Source of the DNA: Spectribacter hydrogenoxidans
Lineage (GTDB): Bacteria > Pseudomonadota > Gammaproteobacteria > Nevskiales > Salinisphaeraceae
Direction of reading: 5' to 3'
Assembly: GCF_031846275.1 (NCBI RefSeq)
Contig: NZ_JAVRIB010000012.1
Location: forward strand, 1 to 64,000
DNA length: 64,000 nt
Shown here: piece after piece, positions 17,248-26,441 of the stretch
How positions within the stretch are numbered: the first letter of the stretch is position 1
Layout of the letters: each line of letters starts with the position of its first letter
Translations under genes and position numbers: made by a program
The notes under the pieces: generated by a model
Told to the model about the DNA's origin: nothing
The model's input: only the letters and a program-made list of their open reading frames with translations
Database searches by the model: none

Positions 17248-18423
17248 ATGAATGTCGGACGGGTTGCTGGCCGGACCGGCTTCGCCTTCGCGTTGTTGCT
17301 GCTGGGGCTGGTGCTGGCCACCGCCCGGGCGGAGACGCGACTGGAGTCGCCCGGGTTCGGCAATATCGACGAACTGCGCATGTCCCACATGTACCCCGCG
17401 CTCGACACCCTGGTGGTGGGCGATGCGGTGGTGCCCGGGTTGCACGAGAACTTCGTGCCCCAGGGGATCGACTTCCTCGACGAGCATCCGGGCGAGGTGG
17501 TGCTGTCGGGTTACTTCTGCAAGCGGTTCAGCCGGTTTCCGCAGAGTTTCGTGCCCCGCTGTGTGCAGAAGCGCTCGGCGCTCTATCTGGTGGATGCGAC
17601 GGCCGGGCGGGCACTGCGCCTGGCGCTGCTTTCCGAACGCGATGGCACGCCGATGCGGCGGCATGCGGGTGGCGTGGCGTCGCTATACGGGCACCTCTGG
17701 CTGCCGGACAATTTCGTCATATTCCGCTTTGATCTGAACGCGCTTCGTGATGCCGAGGAACCGGTGATCACCATGACGCCGGACAATGACCGGCCGATTG
17801 CCGTGGATGCCAGCGGCGATTTCATCTCGGCCTTCGAGGACAGCCTCTGGGTGGGCAACTTCCAGCGCGCGGACCGCGGGCGACCTCTGCCGCCGCATTA
17901 CCTGTCCCCGTTGTCTGGCACCGCTGGCTGGACCGCGGGTTACCGCATGGACCCGCAGACCCTGCGCCCGGTCAGCCGGGAACGCTACGAAGTGTCCTTC
18001 GCCGGCCAGCGCTATGAGGTGTTGCGGCCGGACGCGGCGCTGCATCACCGCAACAAGGCGCAGGGCATGGGCTTCATTGACGCGCGGAACGTGGTGCTGA
18101 GCGCGTCCTACGGGCCGTCCAACAGCCGGTTGTCCTTTCATGCGCTCGAATGCGATCCGTTCCGGGCAGAAGAATGCGGCATTCCGGTCACGCTGCCGGA
18201 CGACAGCACGCTGCACGTGCAGGCGCTGGCCGAGCAGAGCCTGTCGACGGCGCTGGCAGCGCCGCCGGGTGCGGAAGGGGTGGCGTTCGATGGCGAACGC
18301 CTGACGGTGGTGTTCGAGGGCGGGGCCATGCCGTATCGCCGGCGCTGGTGGCTGGTGGAGGATCGCCTGCTGCTGTTTCTGCCGCCGCCCGAGTCCTCCG
18401 CGCCGCCGTTGCGTGCACGCTGA
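17248..18423 (+). CDS. Exported protein of unknown function
   Basis: The 391-residue product begins with a signal peptide when the start at 17248 is used (MNVGRVAGRTGFAFALLLLG, cleavage after ARA); the longer frame from 17170 would bury it. The mature chain has repeated beta-strand stretches such as NFVPQGIDFLDEHPGEVVL, ASLYGHLWLPDNFVIFRFD and HHRNKAQGMGFIDARNVVL, suggesting a beta-propeller-like periplasmic protein. Cysteines occur in FCKRF, PRCVQK, ECDPF and EECG, so disulfides are possible. I recognise no family or catalytic motif. It follows the retropepsin-like gene on the same strand with a 123-base gap. Confidence 0.75.
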   Translation: MNVGRVAGRTGFAFALLLLGLVLATARAETRLESPGFGNIDELRMSHMYPALDTLVVGDAVVPGLHENFVPQGIDFLDEHPGEVVLSGYFCKRFSRFPQSFVPRCVQKRSALYLVDATAGRALRLALLSERDGTPMRRHAGGVASLYGHLWLPDNFVIFRFDLNALRDAEEPVITMTPDNDRPIAVDASGDFISAFEDSLWVGNFQRADRGRPLPPHYLSPLSGTAGWTAGYRMDPQTLRPVSRERYEVSFAGQRYEVLRPDAALHHRNKAQGMGFIDARNVVLSASYGPSNSRLSFHALECDPFRAEECGIPVTLPDDSTLHVQALAEQSLSTALAAPPGAEGVAFDGERLTVVFEGGAMPYRRRWWLVEDRLLLFLPPPESSAPPLRAR

Positions 18424-18551
18424 TCGCCGCGGGCGGCCGGAGTGAACTCCGGAGCCGGCTTACTGCCGAAGCGCGCGACATGGATGATATCCGCGTCGTG
18501 ACCGAAGGGCTGTCGCGGGACGGGTGATGACCACGGGAACGGGAGGCGCGG

Positions 18552-19490
18552 ATGGACGAGGAATCAACGCGAGCCGTGGACGAGCCGGGCACCGGCCATG
18601 TTGACGGCGTCTGGCTTGCCGGATGCCAGCGGATCAGCCTGGCGCTGGCCGGCAACCGGCTGACGCGCTGGCTGTGGTTACCCCTGGGCCGCCGGCTGCG
18701 GCAGTTCTGGGCCGGACGAGTGGGGCGGGAACAGCCGGCCCGGTTGTTCGGCAATCAGCGGATCCAGGCGCACCTCGGGGAGCAGATTGACGCCGGCATC
18801 TTCTGGTTCGGCTTCCCGCCGGAGGACCGGCCGGCACTGGAAGCGTTGGTGGCGACGCTGCCGCCGGACGCCGTAGTGCTGGATGTGGGGGCCAATATCG
18901 GCGCGTTTGCCCTGCCACTGGCGGCAGCGGCCCGACGAGGCGTCGTGCATGCCTTCGAACCGGCCACGGCCACCGTGCAGCGCCTGCGCCGGCATCTGCA
19001 GCTGAACGGCCTGGATAACGTGGTGGTCAACCACTGTGCGGTGTCGGATCGCACGGGAACGCTCTCGCTGTGGATTCCCGCGGACGAGTGGAAAGGGCGG
19101 CTGTTCAACAGCGGCCGGACGTCGGTGCACGTCGGACGCCAGCAGCAGGGGTGGCAGGAGGAATCCGTGCCGTGCCTGCGGCTGGACGATTACGTGGCGG
19201 GGCAGTCGTTGCAGCGGGTGGATGCCATCAAGATCGACGTGGAAGGCGCGGAACTGGACGTGCTGGAGGGGGCTCGCGAACTGCTGACGCGATTCCGCCC
19301 GGTGGTGGTCATGGAGTTGAACGCCGGGCCGCTGCGGGCGGCGGGTCGGTCGGTGGCCGATGTGCTGGCGTTCTGGCGGTCGCTGGACTACCGGGTCGGC
19401 ATGATTGCTGCCAGCGGGCGCGTCCACTGGGGCCGGCTGCCCCGGGACAGTCAGCGGCATCAGAACATCTGCTGTGCGCCGGCTGCCTGA
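18552..19490 (+). CDS. FkbM family methyltransferase
   Basis: The 312-residue protein holds a class I AdoMet-binding domain: VLDVGANIGAFALPLA near residue 113, HAFEPATATVQRLRRHL as motif II, and the FkbM signature IKIDVEGAELDVLEGAREL near 225. FkbM-type enzymes O-methylate sugars or polyketides. The N-terminal 110 residues are extra and mostly helical. Next to it lie a flippase, a glycosyltransferase and a sulfotransferase, so methylation of a surface glycan is the likely role. The start at 18552 follows GGGAGGCGCGG. It is 21 bases upstream of the flippase, in the same direction. Confidence 0.9.
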   Translation: MDEESTRAVDEPGTGHVDGVWLAGCQRISLALAGNRLTRWLWLPLGRRLRQFWAGRVGREQPARLFGNQRIQAHLGEQIDAGIFWFGFPPEDRPALEALVATLPPDAVVLDVGANIGAFALPLAAAARRGVVHAFEPATATVQRLRRHLQLNGLDNVVVNHCAVSDRTGTLSLWIPADEWKGRLFNSGRTSVHVGRQQQGWQEESVPCLRLDDYVAGQSLQRVDAIKIDVEGAELDVLEGARELLTRFRPVVVMELNAGPLRAAGRSVADVLAFWRSLDYRVGMIAASGRVHWGRLPRDSQRHQNICCAPAA

Positions 19491-19511
19491 CGGGCGGCGG
19501 CTTCCGGCTCA

Positions 19512-20885
19512 GTGACTTCCAGCGGCAAACCGGGGAGGGCGGTCCGGGCCGGCACCGCCACGCGCCTTGCGGGAGCGGCCGGCGGCTTGCTGCATCTGGG
19601 CATGGGCAGCCTGGGCATCAAGCTGCTCAGCGGCGTTCTGGTGCTGGGTTCCACCATTCTGCTGGCGCGGGTGCTGGGCCCTTCGGCCTTCGGGGTGTAC
19701 TCGTTCGTCTATGCGTTGGCGTTCCTGCTGATGGTGCCCGGCGAACTGGGGCTGCCGCAGCTGGTGGTGCGCGAAACCGCCCGTCTGCGGGCCGGCGAAC
19801 ACTGGGCGCTGCTCGGCGGCCTGTGGCGCTGGTCGGCCATGCTTTCCACCGCGCTGTGTCTGCTGGTCACGCTGATTGCGGGCCTGGGTGGCTGGCTGCT
19901 GGCCGCGCGGCTGGGTGTGATGGAATTGGCGACCCTGGGCTGGGGGTTGCTGCTGGTGCCACTCATGGTGCTGAGCAAGCTGACCGGCGCCGGGCTGCGC
20001 GGCCTGCGGCGGGTGTTGCAGGGCCAGCTGCCGGAGCTGGTCATTCGCCAGACGGTACTGCTGGTGCTGGTTGCTGCGGTGCTGGTATTCCCGGTGGTGT
20101 CGCTGACTGCGGATCTGGCCATGGCCCTGCATGTGGCCGGGGGCGTGACGGCGCTGACGCTGGGCACCTGGTGGTTGCTGCGCCATCGCCCGCCGATGCT
20201 GCCCGCGAAACCCGAACTGGAATACGACAGCGCCCGCTGGTTTGCCAGCGCCTGGCCGCTGGCGCTGGTGGCCAGCATGCACATGCTGCTGCAGCACACC
20301 GATCTGGTCATGCTGGGCTGGTTCAGCACCAGCGAGAACGTCGGCATCTACCGGGTGGCGGTGCAGGGTGCGGCCATCGTGGGCTTCGGCCTGAATGCAA
20401 TGAACATGGTGGTGGCGCCGGAATTCGCGCGTCTGTACGCCGGCGGCGATCTCGCCCGCCTGCAACGGACGGTGACCAACAGCGCCCGCGTGGTGCTGTT
20501 GCTGACCCTGCCGATCGTGGTTCTGCTGGCCCTGTTCGCGGGGCCGGTCATCGTGCTGGTTTTCGGCGCCGAATACAGCGCCGGCCAGTTTCCGCTGGCG
20601 CTGCTGGCCGCGGGCCAGCTCGGCAACGCGCTGTTCGGGTCGGTGGGCTTTCTGCTCAACATGACCGGGCACGAGCGGGACGCGGCACGGGGGCTGGTAA
20701 TTGCGGCGGTGGTCAACGTGATGCTGAATCTGGCCCTGATTCCGGCGCTGGGCGTCAACGGCGCGGCCCTGGCCACGGCGTTTTCGCTGATTATGTGGAA
20801 CGTGCTGCTGTGGCGGGCGGTGCGGATTCGCCTCGGGATCGACAGCACGGCCCTGGGTCTGCGGCCGACACAACGCTGGTGGTGA
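19512..20885 (+). CDS. Oligosaccharide/polysaccharide flippase (MOP superfamily)
   Basis: The 457-residue protein is an integral membrane protein with about 12-14 hydrophobic helices. The N-terminal stretch KLLSGVLVLGSTILLARVLG followed by SAFGVYSFVYALAFLL is typical of Wzx/RfbX-type polysaccharide exporters. It would move lipid-linked sugar units across the inner membrane. It starts with GTG at 19512; no other start gives the first helix. It lies between the FkbM methyltransferase and a glycosyltransferase on the opposite strand. No matching polymerase (Wzy) or chain-length regulator is in the window, so the pathway is incomplete here. Confidence 0.9.
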   Translation: MTSSGKPGRAVRAGTATRLAGAAGGLLHLGMGSLGIKLLSGVLVLGSTILLARVLGPSAFGVYSFVYALAFLLMVPGELGLPQLVVRETARLRAGEHWALLGGLWRWSAMLSTALCLLVTLIAGLGGWLLAARLGVMELATLGWGLLLVPLMVLSKLTGAGLRGLRRVLQGQLPELVIRQTVLLVLVAAVLVFPVVSLTADLAMALHVAGGVTALTLGTWWLLRHRPPMLPAKPELEYDSARWFASAWPLALVASMHMLLQHTDLVMLGWFSTSENVGIYRVAVQGAAIVGFGLNAMNMVVAPEFARLYAGGDLARLQRTVTNSARVVLLLTLPIVVLLALFAGPVIVLVFGAEYSAGQFPLALLAAGQLGNALFGSVGFLLNMTGHERDAARGLVIAAVVNVMLNLALIPALGVNGAALATAFSLIMWNVLLWRAVRIRLGIDSTALGLRPTQRWW

Positions 20886-20900
20886 TGCGGTTGGGCCGTC

Positions 20901-22028
20901 TTACCGAACGAGGTCGTAGTAGGCGGACTCGACGGTCTTGCCCATCTGCTCGAGCGAGAGTTCACGACGGGCCGCGGCATGGGCGCGTTCACCATCGTGG
21001 CGGCGGGTTTCGGCATCGGCGTAATGGCGCAGGGCCCGTTCGATTGCCCCGGTATCGCCCACGGCAACTACCTGGCCGCAGCGCCAGCGGGTGACCAGGG
21101 GCGCCAGACCGACGTTGTCGGTGATGATGACCGGCAGACCGGCGGCCATCGCCTCCGCCGCCGCGAACGCGAAGTTCTCGGAGCGTGACGGGAGCACGAA
21201 CAGATTCGACGCCTGTAGCAGCTGCTGCTTGTGTTCGCCTTCGACATGCCCGGCCAGTTGCACGCAGTCGCCCAGGCCCAGCGATGCGGCCTGCTGCCGC
21301 ACCGCCTCGATGTGGTGCGGATAACCGCCGCCGGCGATCACCAGATGAATATCCAGCCCCCGATCCCGCTGCTCGGCAATGGCCGGCAGCAGCCAGTGCA
21401 GCCCCTTGTGGGGGTCGACCCGGCCGAGAAACAGCAGGCGCAGCGCATTCCCGGGGCCCTGCGTGCGTGAGGGCGGCACGGGCGGCACCGGCAGGCCGGG
21501 GGTGATCCGGGCAATGCGCACCGCTGGCGAGTGTGAACGAATCACGTCCTGTTCCGCCGTCGACGTGGCAATGGCCAGAACGGCCCGACGCAGGATGGCG
21601 CGTCCGATCAGCGCCAGATACAGCGGTTTTCCGATCGGCCGATCGCGCTGGACATCCCGGTAGAGATGCCCATGGGTACTCACGATATAGGGGCAGCCGC
21701 GCCATCGGGCCGCGATGACCGACAGCACCACGTGCCAGCCGTAGATGCCGTGCACGTGGATCAGGTCGGCATCGGGGATGCGGCGGGTGATCCGGCGCCA
21801 GAAGGCCAGCGGCTGGCGCCACGCCAGGACCCGGCGGCGGCTGTCGCGGGAGAACGGCGTGTCAGTATGGGTGATCACCGCGCAGCCGGCGAGACCGGCC
21901 CGGAGGTTGGCCAGATAGGTGACGCGGCCGCCGGCCAGCGGATCCTCGGTGCGCAGGACGTGCAGGACTGTCACGGGAACGCGCGGCGACGCCGGTTCGG
22001 GCGTGGCCGGGTTGTCGGTGCTGGTCAT
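20901..22028 (-). CDS. Glycosyltransferase family 4 protein
   Basis: The 375-residue enzyme has the GT-B fold: an N-terminal domain with AGGRVTYLANLRAGL and LIHVHGIYGWHVVLS, and a C-terminal domain with LLFLGRVDPHKGLHWL, LAGHVEGEHKQQLL and the donor-binding SRSENFAFAAAEAMAAGLPV (E-x7-E pattern). GT4 enzymes use nucleotide-sugars and retain the anomeric configuration. The sugar cannot be deduced. Its 3' end is 15 bases from the flippase gene, with which it converges, and it is divergent from the sulfotransferase. This supports a role in building the glycan handled by its neighbours. Confidence 0.92.
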   Translation of the reverse strand: MTSTDNPATPEPASPRVPVTVLHVLRTEDPLAGGRVTYLANLRAGLAGCAVITHTDTPFSRDSRRRVLAWRQPLAFWRRITRRIPDADLIHVHGIYGWHVVLSVIAARWRGCPYIVSTHGHLYRDVQRDRPIGKPLYLALIGRAILRRAVLAIATSTAEQDVIRSHSPAVRIARITPGLPVPPVPPSRTQGPGNALRLLFLGRVDPHKGLHWLLPAIAEQRDRGLDIHLVIAGGGYPHHIEAVRQQAASLGLGDCVQLAGHVEGEHKQQLLQASNLFVLPSRSENFAFAAAEAMAAGLPVIITDNVGLAPLVTRWRCGQVVAVGDTGAIERALRHYADAETRRHDGERAHAAARRELSLEQMGKTVESAYYDLVR

Positions 22029-22150
22029 GATGGTGCTTTTTTCCGCCCGTACAACAACGCCGCAGCGGGGCGGATGGTTCCATCACATGCAGGTCCACAC
22101 GCAGTGACTGGCTGGTCCCGCGGCCGGGATCGTCTTAGACTCCATACACC

Positions 22151-23035
22151 GTGAAGCGACCTGATTTCTTCATTCCGGGTGCGCCCAAGTGCGGTACCAC
22201 CGGACTGGCGCAATGGCTGGCGGCGCATCCCGCGGTGTTCTTCAGTCCCCGCAAGGAACCGCATTTCTTCAATCGCGACCAGATGCCGGCCACAGCCACC
22301 CTGCGGGAATACGAACAGCTGTTTGCCGGTGCCGACGATCGTCATGCCGCGGTTGGCGAGGCCTCCACGCACTATCTGTATTCGCGGGAGGCGGTGCCGG
22401 GCATTCTCGCGTATGCCCCGGACGCCCGTTTCATCGTCTGCCTGCGAAACCCGCTGGAGATGGCGCCGGCCCTGCACGGCGAATGCCTGCGCCAGGGCTG
22501 GGAGAATGTCCGGCGTTTCGATGCGGCCTGGCACCTGCAGGGGGCGAGGCGTGCCGGCCGGCGCATCCCGCGTGCGGCCAGGGGTGATCCCGAGCGGTTG
22601 CTGTACGGGCCCTACTGCCGGCTCGGCGAACAGTTGCAGCGCCTTTACGGCCAGGTCCGGGCCGACCGCGTTCTACCGGTGTTGCTGGACGACATCCGGG
22701 ACGATGCCGGCCGCATGTACCGCCGGGTCCTGGACTTTCTCGGTCTGCAGGATGACGGCCGACGCGACTTTCCGGCGGTGAACCCGGCGGCGCGCACGCG
22801 CTCGGTTCTGCTAGCTCAGGCGATCCGGAGTGTCAGCCGCATTCGTGATGCCGCGGGGGTGCGCGGCGACTGGGGCATCGCCGCGCGGTTGCGGCAATTG
22901 AACGCGAGCAACGCTGCCCGTGCGCCGCTGACGTCTGCGCTGCGCGAGGAACTCTGCGCCTATTTCGCGGACGACGTGGTGGCCCTGGGCGAACTGATCG
23001 AGCGGGACTTGTCCGACTGGCTGCGGGGAGACTAG
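22151..23035 (+). CDS. Sulfotransferase family protein
   Basis: The 294-residue enzyme shows the 5'-phosphosulfate loop FIPGAPKCGTTGLAQWL (residues 7-23) and the 3'-phosphate motif region FIVCLRNPLEMA, as in PAPS-dependent sulfotransferases of the heparan/carbohydrate type. YGPYCRLGEQLQRLYGQV matches the later family helix. It would transfer sulfate from PAPS to a sugar or lipid hydroxyl. The start is GTG at 22151; no clear ribosome site precedes it. Position next to FkbM, flippase and GT4 genes suggests sulfation of a surface glycan. It could also have another acceptor; the chemistry is more certain than the substrate. Confidence 0.88.
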   Translation: MKRPDFFIPGAPKCGTTGLAQWLAAHPAVFFSPRKEPHFFNRDQMPATATLREYEQLFAGADDRHAAVGEASTHYLYSREAVPGILAYAPDARFIVCLRNPLEMAPALHGECLRQGWENVRRFDAAWHLQGARRAGRRIPRAARGDPERLLYGPYCRLGEQLQRLYGQVRADRVLPVLLDDIRDDAGRMYRRVLDFLGLQDDGRRDFPAVNPAARTRSVLLAQAIRSVSRIRDAAGVRGDWGIAARLRQLNASNAARAPLTSALREELCAYFADDVVALGELIERDLSDWLRGD

Positions 23036-23063
23036 GGCGCTTATCGCGCGCCCGGCCCGGGGA

Positions 23064-24317
23064 TCAGGCGAAGATGCGCTGGGCCGAGCGCAGGCCGGCC
23101 AGGAGGGCGTCGACGTCCGATTCGTCGTTGTAGGCGGCAAACGAGGCGCGGGCGGTGCCCTCCAGGCCGAAGCGGGCCATGCCGGGCATCGCGCAGTGGT
23201 GGCCGGCGCGGATGGCCACGCCCGCGGAATCCAGGATGGTGGCAATGTCCTGCGGGTGGGCCTCGCCCATGACGAACGACAGGATGGCCGCCTTGTGTCC
23301 GGCGGTGCCGATCAGGCGCAGGCCGTCGATCTGCGCCAGCTCGGCCGTGACGCGGGCGCGCAGCTGTTCCTCGTGGGCGGCGATCGCGTCCAGGTCGAAA
23401 TCTGCCAGAAAGCGGATCGCCGCGCCCAGGCCGATGGCACCGGCGATGTTCGGGGTGCCGGCCTCGAACTTGGCGGGCAGCTCGTTCCAGGTGCTGCCTT
23501 CCAGGGTGACGGTTTCGATCATGTCGCCGCCGCCCTGGTACGGGGGCATGGCCTCGAGCAGGGATTCCCGGCCGTAGAGCACCCCGATGCCGGTGGGCCC
23601 GAACAGCTTGTGACCGGAAAACACGTAGAAATCCGCGTTTAGCGCCCGGACATCGACCGGCATGTGGGCGGTGGCCTGGGCGCCGTCGACCAGCACCGGG
23701 ATGTTGTGCCGGTGGGCCAGGGCGATCAGCTCGTTGACCGGATGGATGGTACCGAAGGCGTTGGAGACGTGGCCGATGGCGACCAGCCGGGTCCGTTCGC
23801 CCAGCTTGGCGGCGAAATCGTCGCGGTCGATCTCGGCGGCGTCGTTGACCCGGGCCACGCGCAGGGTGGCGCCGGTGGCCTCGCACACCAGTTGCCAGGG
23901 CACGATGTTGGAGTGATGCTCGATCTCGGTGATGAGAATTTCGTCACCGGGCTGCAGGCGTGGGCGCGCGTAGCTCTGGGCCACCAGGTTGATGGCCTCG
24001 GTGGTGCCGCGGGTGAACACGATCTGGTATTCGCGCTCGGCATTGATGAAGCCGGCCACCGCCTCGCGGGCGCCTTCGTAGGCTTCGGTGGCGCGCTGGG
24101 ACAGCACGTGCACACCGCGGTGGACGTTGGCGTTGTCGTGGCGGTAGTAGTTGGCCACGGCGTCGATCACCGCCGCCGGCTTCTGGGTGGTGGCGGCGTT
24201 GTCCAGGTACACCAGCGGCTTGTCGTGCACGCGCTGGTCCAGCACCGGGAACGCGGCGCGCAGGGCGGCCACGTCCAGATGCGTTTCCGGCAGCCTGGTG
24301 GCGGTGTCGCTGGCCAC
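23064..24317 (-). CDS. sufS: Cysteine desulfurase SufS
   Basis: The 417-residue PLP enzyme removes sulfur from cysteine for Fe-S cluster assembly. The PLP lysine is K237 in FSGHKLFGPTG, and the catalytic cysteine is C375 in RAGHHCAMP. The usual residue pair after the cysteine in homologues is AQPLM; here it is AMPGM. The start is set at the GTG at 24317, eight bases after sufD, because the long upstream frame only translates the end of sufD. It is the last gene of the operon. No sufE or sufU, which normally accept the sulfur, follows it. Confidence 0.95.
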   Translation of the reverse strand: MASDTATRLPETHLDVAALRAAFPVLDQRVHDKPLVYLDNAATTQKPAAVIDAVANYYRHDNANVHRGVHVLSQRATEAYEGAREAVAGFINAEREYQIVFTRGTTEAINLVAQSYARPRLQPGDEILITEIEHHSNIVPWQLVCEATGATLRVARVNDAAEIDRDDFAAKLGERTRLVAIGHVSNAFGTIHPVNELIALAHRHNIPVLVDGAQATAHMPVDVRALNADFYVFSGHKLFGPTGIGVLYGRESLLEAMPPYQGGGDMIETVTLEGSTWNELPAKFEAGTPNIAGAIGLGAAIRFLADFDLDAIAAHEEQLRARVTAELAQIDGLRLIGTAGHKAAILSFVMGEAHPQDIATILDSAGVAIRAGHHCAMPGMARFGLEGTARASFAAYNDESDVDALLAGLRSAQRIFA

Positions 24318-24325
24318 GATCGGGA

Positions 24326-25660
24326 TCAGGCCAGGCCGGCGAAGCGGCTGCCGGCGGGGAGCTTTTCCAGCACCGCGCGCTCGAGGAATATCCGGATCGG
24401 CTCGAGGTCGATCTGGCCGATGATCTCGTCGACGAAGCTGTAGGTGAGCACGGCGCGGGCGCCATCCTGGTCCAGGCCGCGACTCATCAGGTAGAACACC
24501 GCGTCCTCGTCGAGCTGGCCGACGGTGGAGCCGTGGGCGCACTTGACGTCGTCGGCGTAGATTTCCAGTTCCGGCTTGGCGTCGACCACCGCCTGCTTCG
24601 ACAGCAGCAGGGAATCCGAGGACTGCTCGGAATCGGTCTTCTGTGCGTCCTTGTGGACGATCACCTTGCCGTTGAACACGCCGCGGCTCTTGCCCGAGAG
24701 CACGCCCTTGTAGGCCTCGCGGCTGGTGCCGTGCGGCTTGGCGTGATCCACGCGGGTGTGGTTGTCCACGTGCTGATCGCCGGTGGGGGCGTAGACGCCG
24801 TAGAGATGGATTTCCGCCCCGGTGTCATCGAGCGTGCTGTTGGTGTCGATGCGGGCCAGACGGCCGCCCAGGTCGATGCCGTAATTGATGATGCGGCTGT
24901 CGCGCTGCTGGCGGGCATGGAAACTGGCCACGTGGTAGCCGTTTTCCGGATGTTCCTGCTGGATGCGGATGCGTTCCAGACGGGACCCGGGCGCTGCGTG
25001 CACCTCGGTGACGGCGTTGGTGAAGTAGCTGTGGTCGCCCAGGCCGATGTAGTGCTCGATCACGCGGATCTGGCTGTTGTCACCCAGTTCCATGATGTTC
25101 CGGACCTGGGCCATGACGCGATCCTGCCGGCCGCTGGCCACGATCAGTACGTGCAGTGGCTTGTTGGCCACTGCGCCGGCATCCGTCCGCAGATGCAGGC
25201 CGTCGGCGGCGAAGGCGGCGTTCATGTCGGTGAACGCACTGCCGTGGCCGTTGACCGTGGTACCCAGGGCCGGGGCACTGCCATCGGCAAGACTGGTTGC
25301 CAGGCCGCGCACCCGGATGCCGGTGGCCAGGCCGTCCAGCTCGGACAGATGGGGCTGGAAGTGGCCGTCCACGATCACCGCGCGATGGCAGTCCAGGTCG
25401 TCCGGGCACCAGTCGGCGAGATCGCCCCTGGCGACGTCGGCGGCCGATGTCGCCATTTCGAAGCGGGCGGCCTCGATGGCGCTGACATCGGTGTATTTCC
25501 AGTCCTCGATCTTCTTGTGCGGGAAGCCGCCGTCGGCGAACGCCCGCAGACGCTCGCGGCGTTCGCGGATCAGATCGCCGGGCAGGTGGCGCTCGACGCG
25601 CGCGAATTCCGCCAGATAGTGGTCGACGCTGGGGCTGATTTCCTGGCGCTGTCCGGTCAT
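24326..25660 (-). CDS. sufD: SUF scaffold component SufD
   Basis: The 444-residue protein is the SufD partner of the SufBC2D scaffold. It has the family's long beta-helix with YGVYAPTGDQHVDNHTRVDH and KGVLSGKSRGVFNGKVIVH, and the C-terminal helical domain MSRGLDQDGARAVLTYSFVDE. SufD shares its fold with SufB but lacks a cluster-building cysteine set. It helps bring iron and transfers the nascent cluster. Its ATG overlaps the stop of sufC by four bases, and sufS follows after eight bases, so translation is coupled. Length matches the family. Confidence 0.96.
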   Translation of the reverse strand: MTGQRQEISPSVDHYLAEFARVERHLPGDLIRERRERLRAFADGGFPHKKIEDWKYTDVSAIEAARFEMATSAADVARGDLADWCPDDLDCHRAVIVDGHFQPHLSELDGLATGIRVRGLATSLADGSAPALGTTVNGHGSAFTDMNAAFAADGLHLRTDAGAVANKPLHVLIVASGRQDRVMAQVRNIMELGDNSQIRVIEHYIGLGDHSYFTNAVTEVHAAPGSRLERIRIQQEHPENGYHVASFHARQQRDSRIINYGIDLGGRLARIDTNSTLDDTGAEIHLYGVYAPTGDQHVDNHTRVDHAKPHGTSREAYKGVLSGKSRGVFNGKVIVHKDAQKTDSEQSSDSLLLSKQAVVDAKPELEIYADDVKCAHGSTVGQLDEDAVFYLMSRGLDQDGARAVLTYSFVDEIIGQIDLEPIRIFLERAVLEKLPAGSRFAGLA

Positions 25661-26421
25661 GATGCCTGCGCTTGCGTGTCGGCCTGTTCGATGCCGGCGT
25701 AGCCGGATTCCTCCAGCGTGTCCGCCAGTTCGATGCCGCCGGTGCGCACTATGCGTCCGCCGGCCAGCACGTGCACCTTGTCCGGCACCACGTGTTCCAG
25801 CAGCCGCTTGTAGTGGGTGACCAGCACGGTGGCCCGCTCGGGCGAACGCAGGGCGTTGATGCCGTTGGCCACGGTCTTGAGGGCGTCGATGTCGAGGCCG
25901 GAGTCGGTCTCGTCCAGGATCGCCAGCTTCGGCTCGAGCATCAGCATCTGGAAGACTTCATTGCGCTTCTTTTCACCGCCGGAGAAGCCTTCGTTGACCC
26001 CGCGCTTGGCCATGTCGGGATTCATGTCGACGTGCTTGATCTTCTCGTTGACCTGCTGCATGAACTCCATGGCGTCGATCTCGCTCTCGCCGCGGGCGTT
26101 GCGGCGGGCGTTGATGGCGGCACGCAGCATGTACAGGTTGGACACGCCGGGGATTTCCACCGGGTACTGGAAGCCCAGGAACAGCCCGGCACAGGCGCGT
26201 TCGGTCACGTCCATCGCCAGCAGGTCGGCACCGTCGAAGGTGACCTTGCCGTCGGTGACCTCGTAGTCCTCGCGGCCGGCGAGCACGCTGGCCAGAGTGG
26301 ACTTGCCGGAGCCGTTCGGGCCCATGATGGCGTGGATCTCGCCGGCCTTAACCTCGAGGTCGATGCCGCGCAGGATTTCCGTGCCGTCGACGTTGGCGTG
26401 CAGATTCTCGATCTTGAGCAT
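25657..26421 (-). CDS. sufC: SUF ATPase SufC
   Basis: The 254-residue cytoplasmic ABC-type ATPase powers conformational change of the SufBCD scaffold. Walker A is GPNGSGKS (34-41), the signature is FSGGEKKRNEVFQM, and Walker B with its D-loop is LAILDETDSGLDIDAL. FLGFQYPVEIPGVSN is a SufC-specific segment. It lies between sufB and sufD; the gap to sufB is 127 bases and holds an inverted repeat. Overlap with sufD indicates coupled synthesis. No feature suggests loss of function. Confidence 0.97.
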   Translation of the reverse strand: MLKIENLHANVDGTEILRGIDLEVKAGEIHAIMGPNGSGKSTLASVLAGREDYEVTDGKVTFDGADLLAMDVTERACAGLFLGFQYPVEIPGVSNLYMLRAAINARRNARGESEIDAMEFMQQVNEKIKHVDMNPDMAKRGVNEGFSGGEKKRNEVFQMLMLEPKLAILDETDSGLDIDALKTVANGINALRSPERATVLVTHYKRLLEHVVPDKVHVLAGGRIVRTGGIELADTLEESGYAGIEQADTQAQAS

Positions 26422-26441
26422 AGTTGAAACTTGTTAGCGTG

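Noticed and set aside
19070..21094. A 674-codon frame over the FkbM and flippase genes
   Set aside because: Gly/Ala/Arg-rich composition typical of a shadow frame in GC-rich DNA; the underlying FkbM and flippase frames are well supported.
24318..24542. A longer SufS N-terminus
   Set aside because: This stretch only reads the 3' end of sufD in another frame; the GTG at 24317 gives the expected length.
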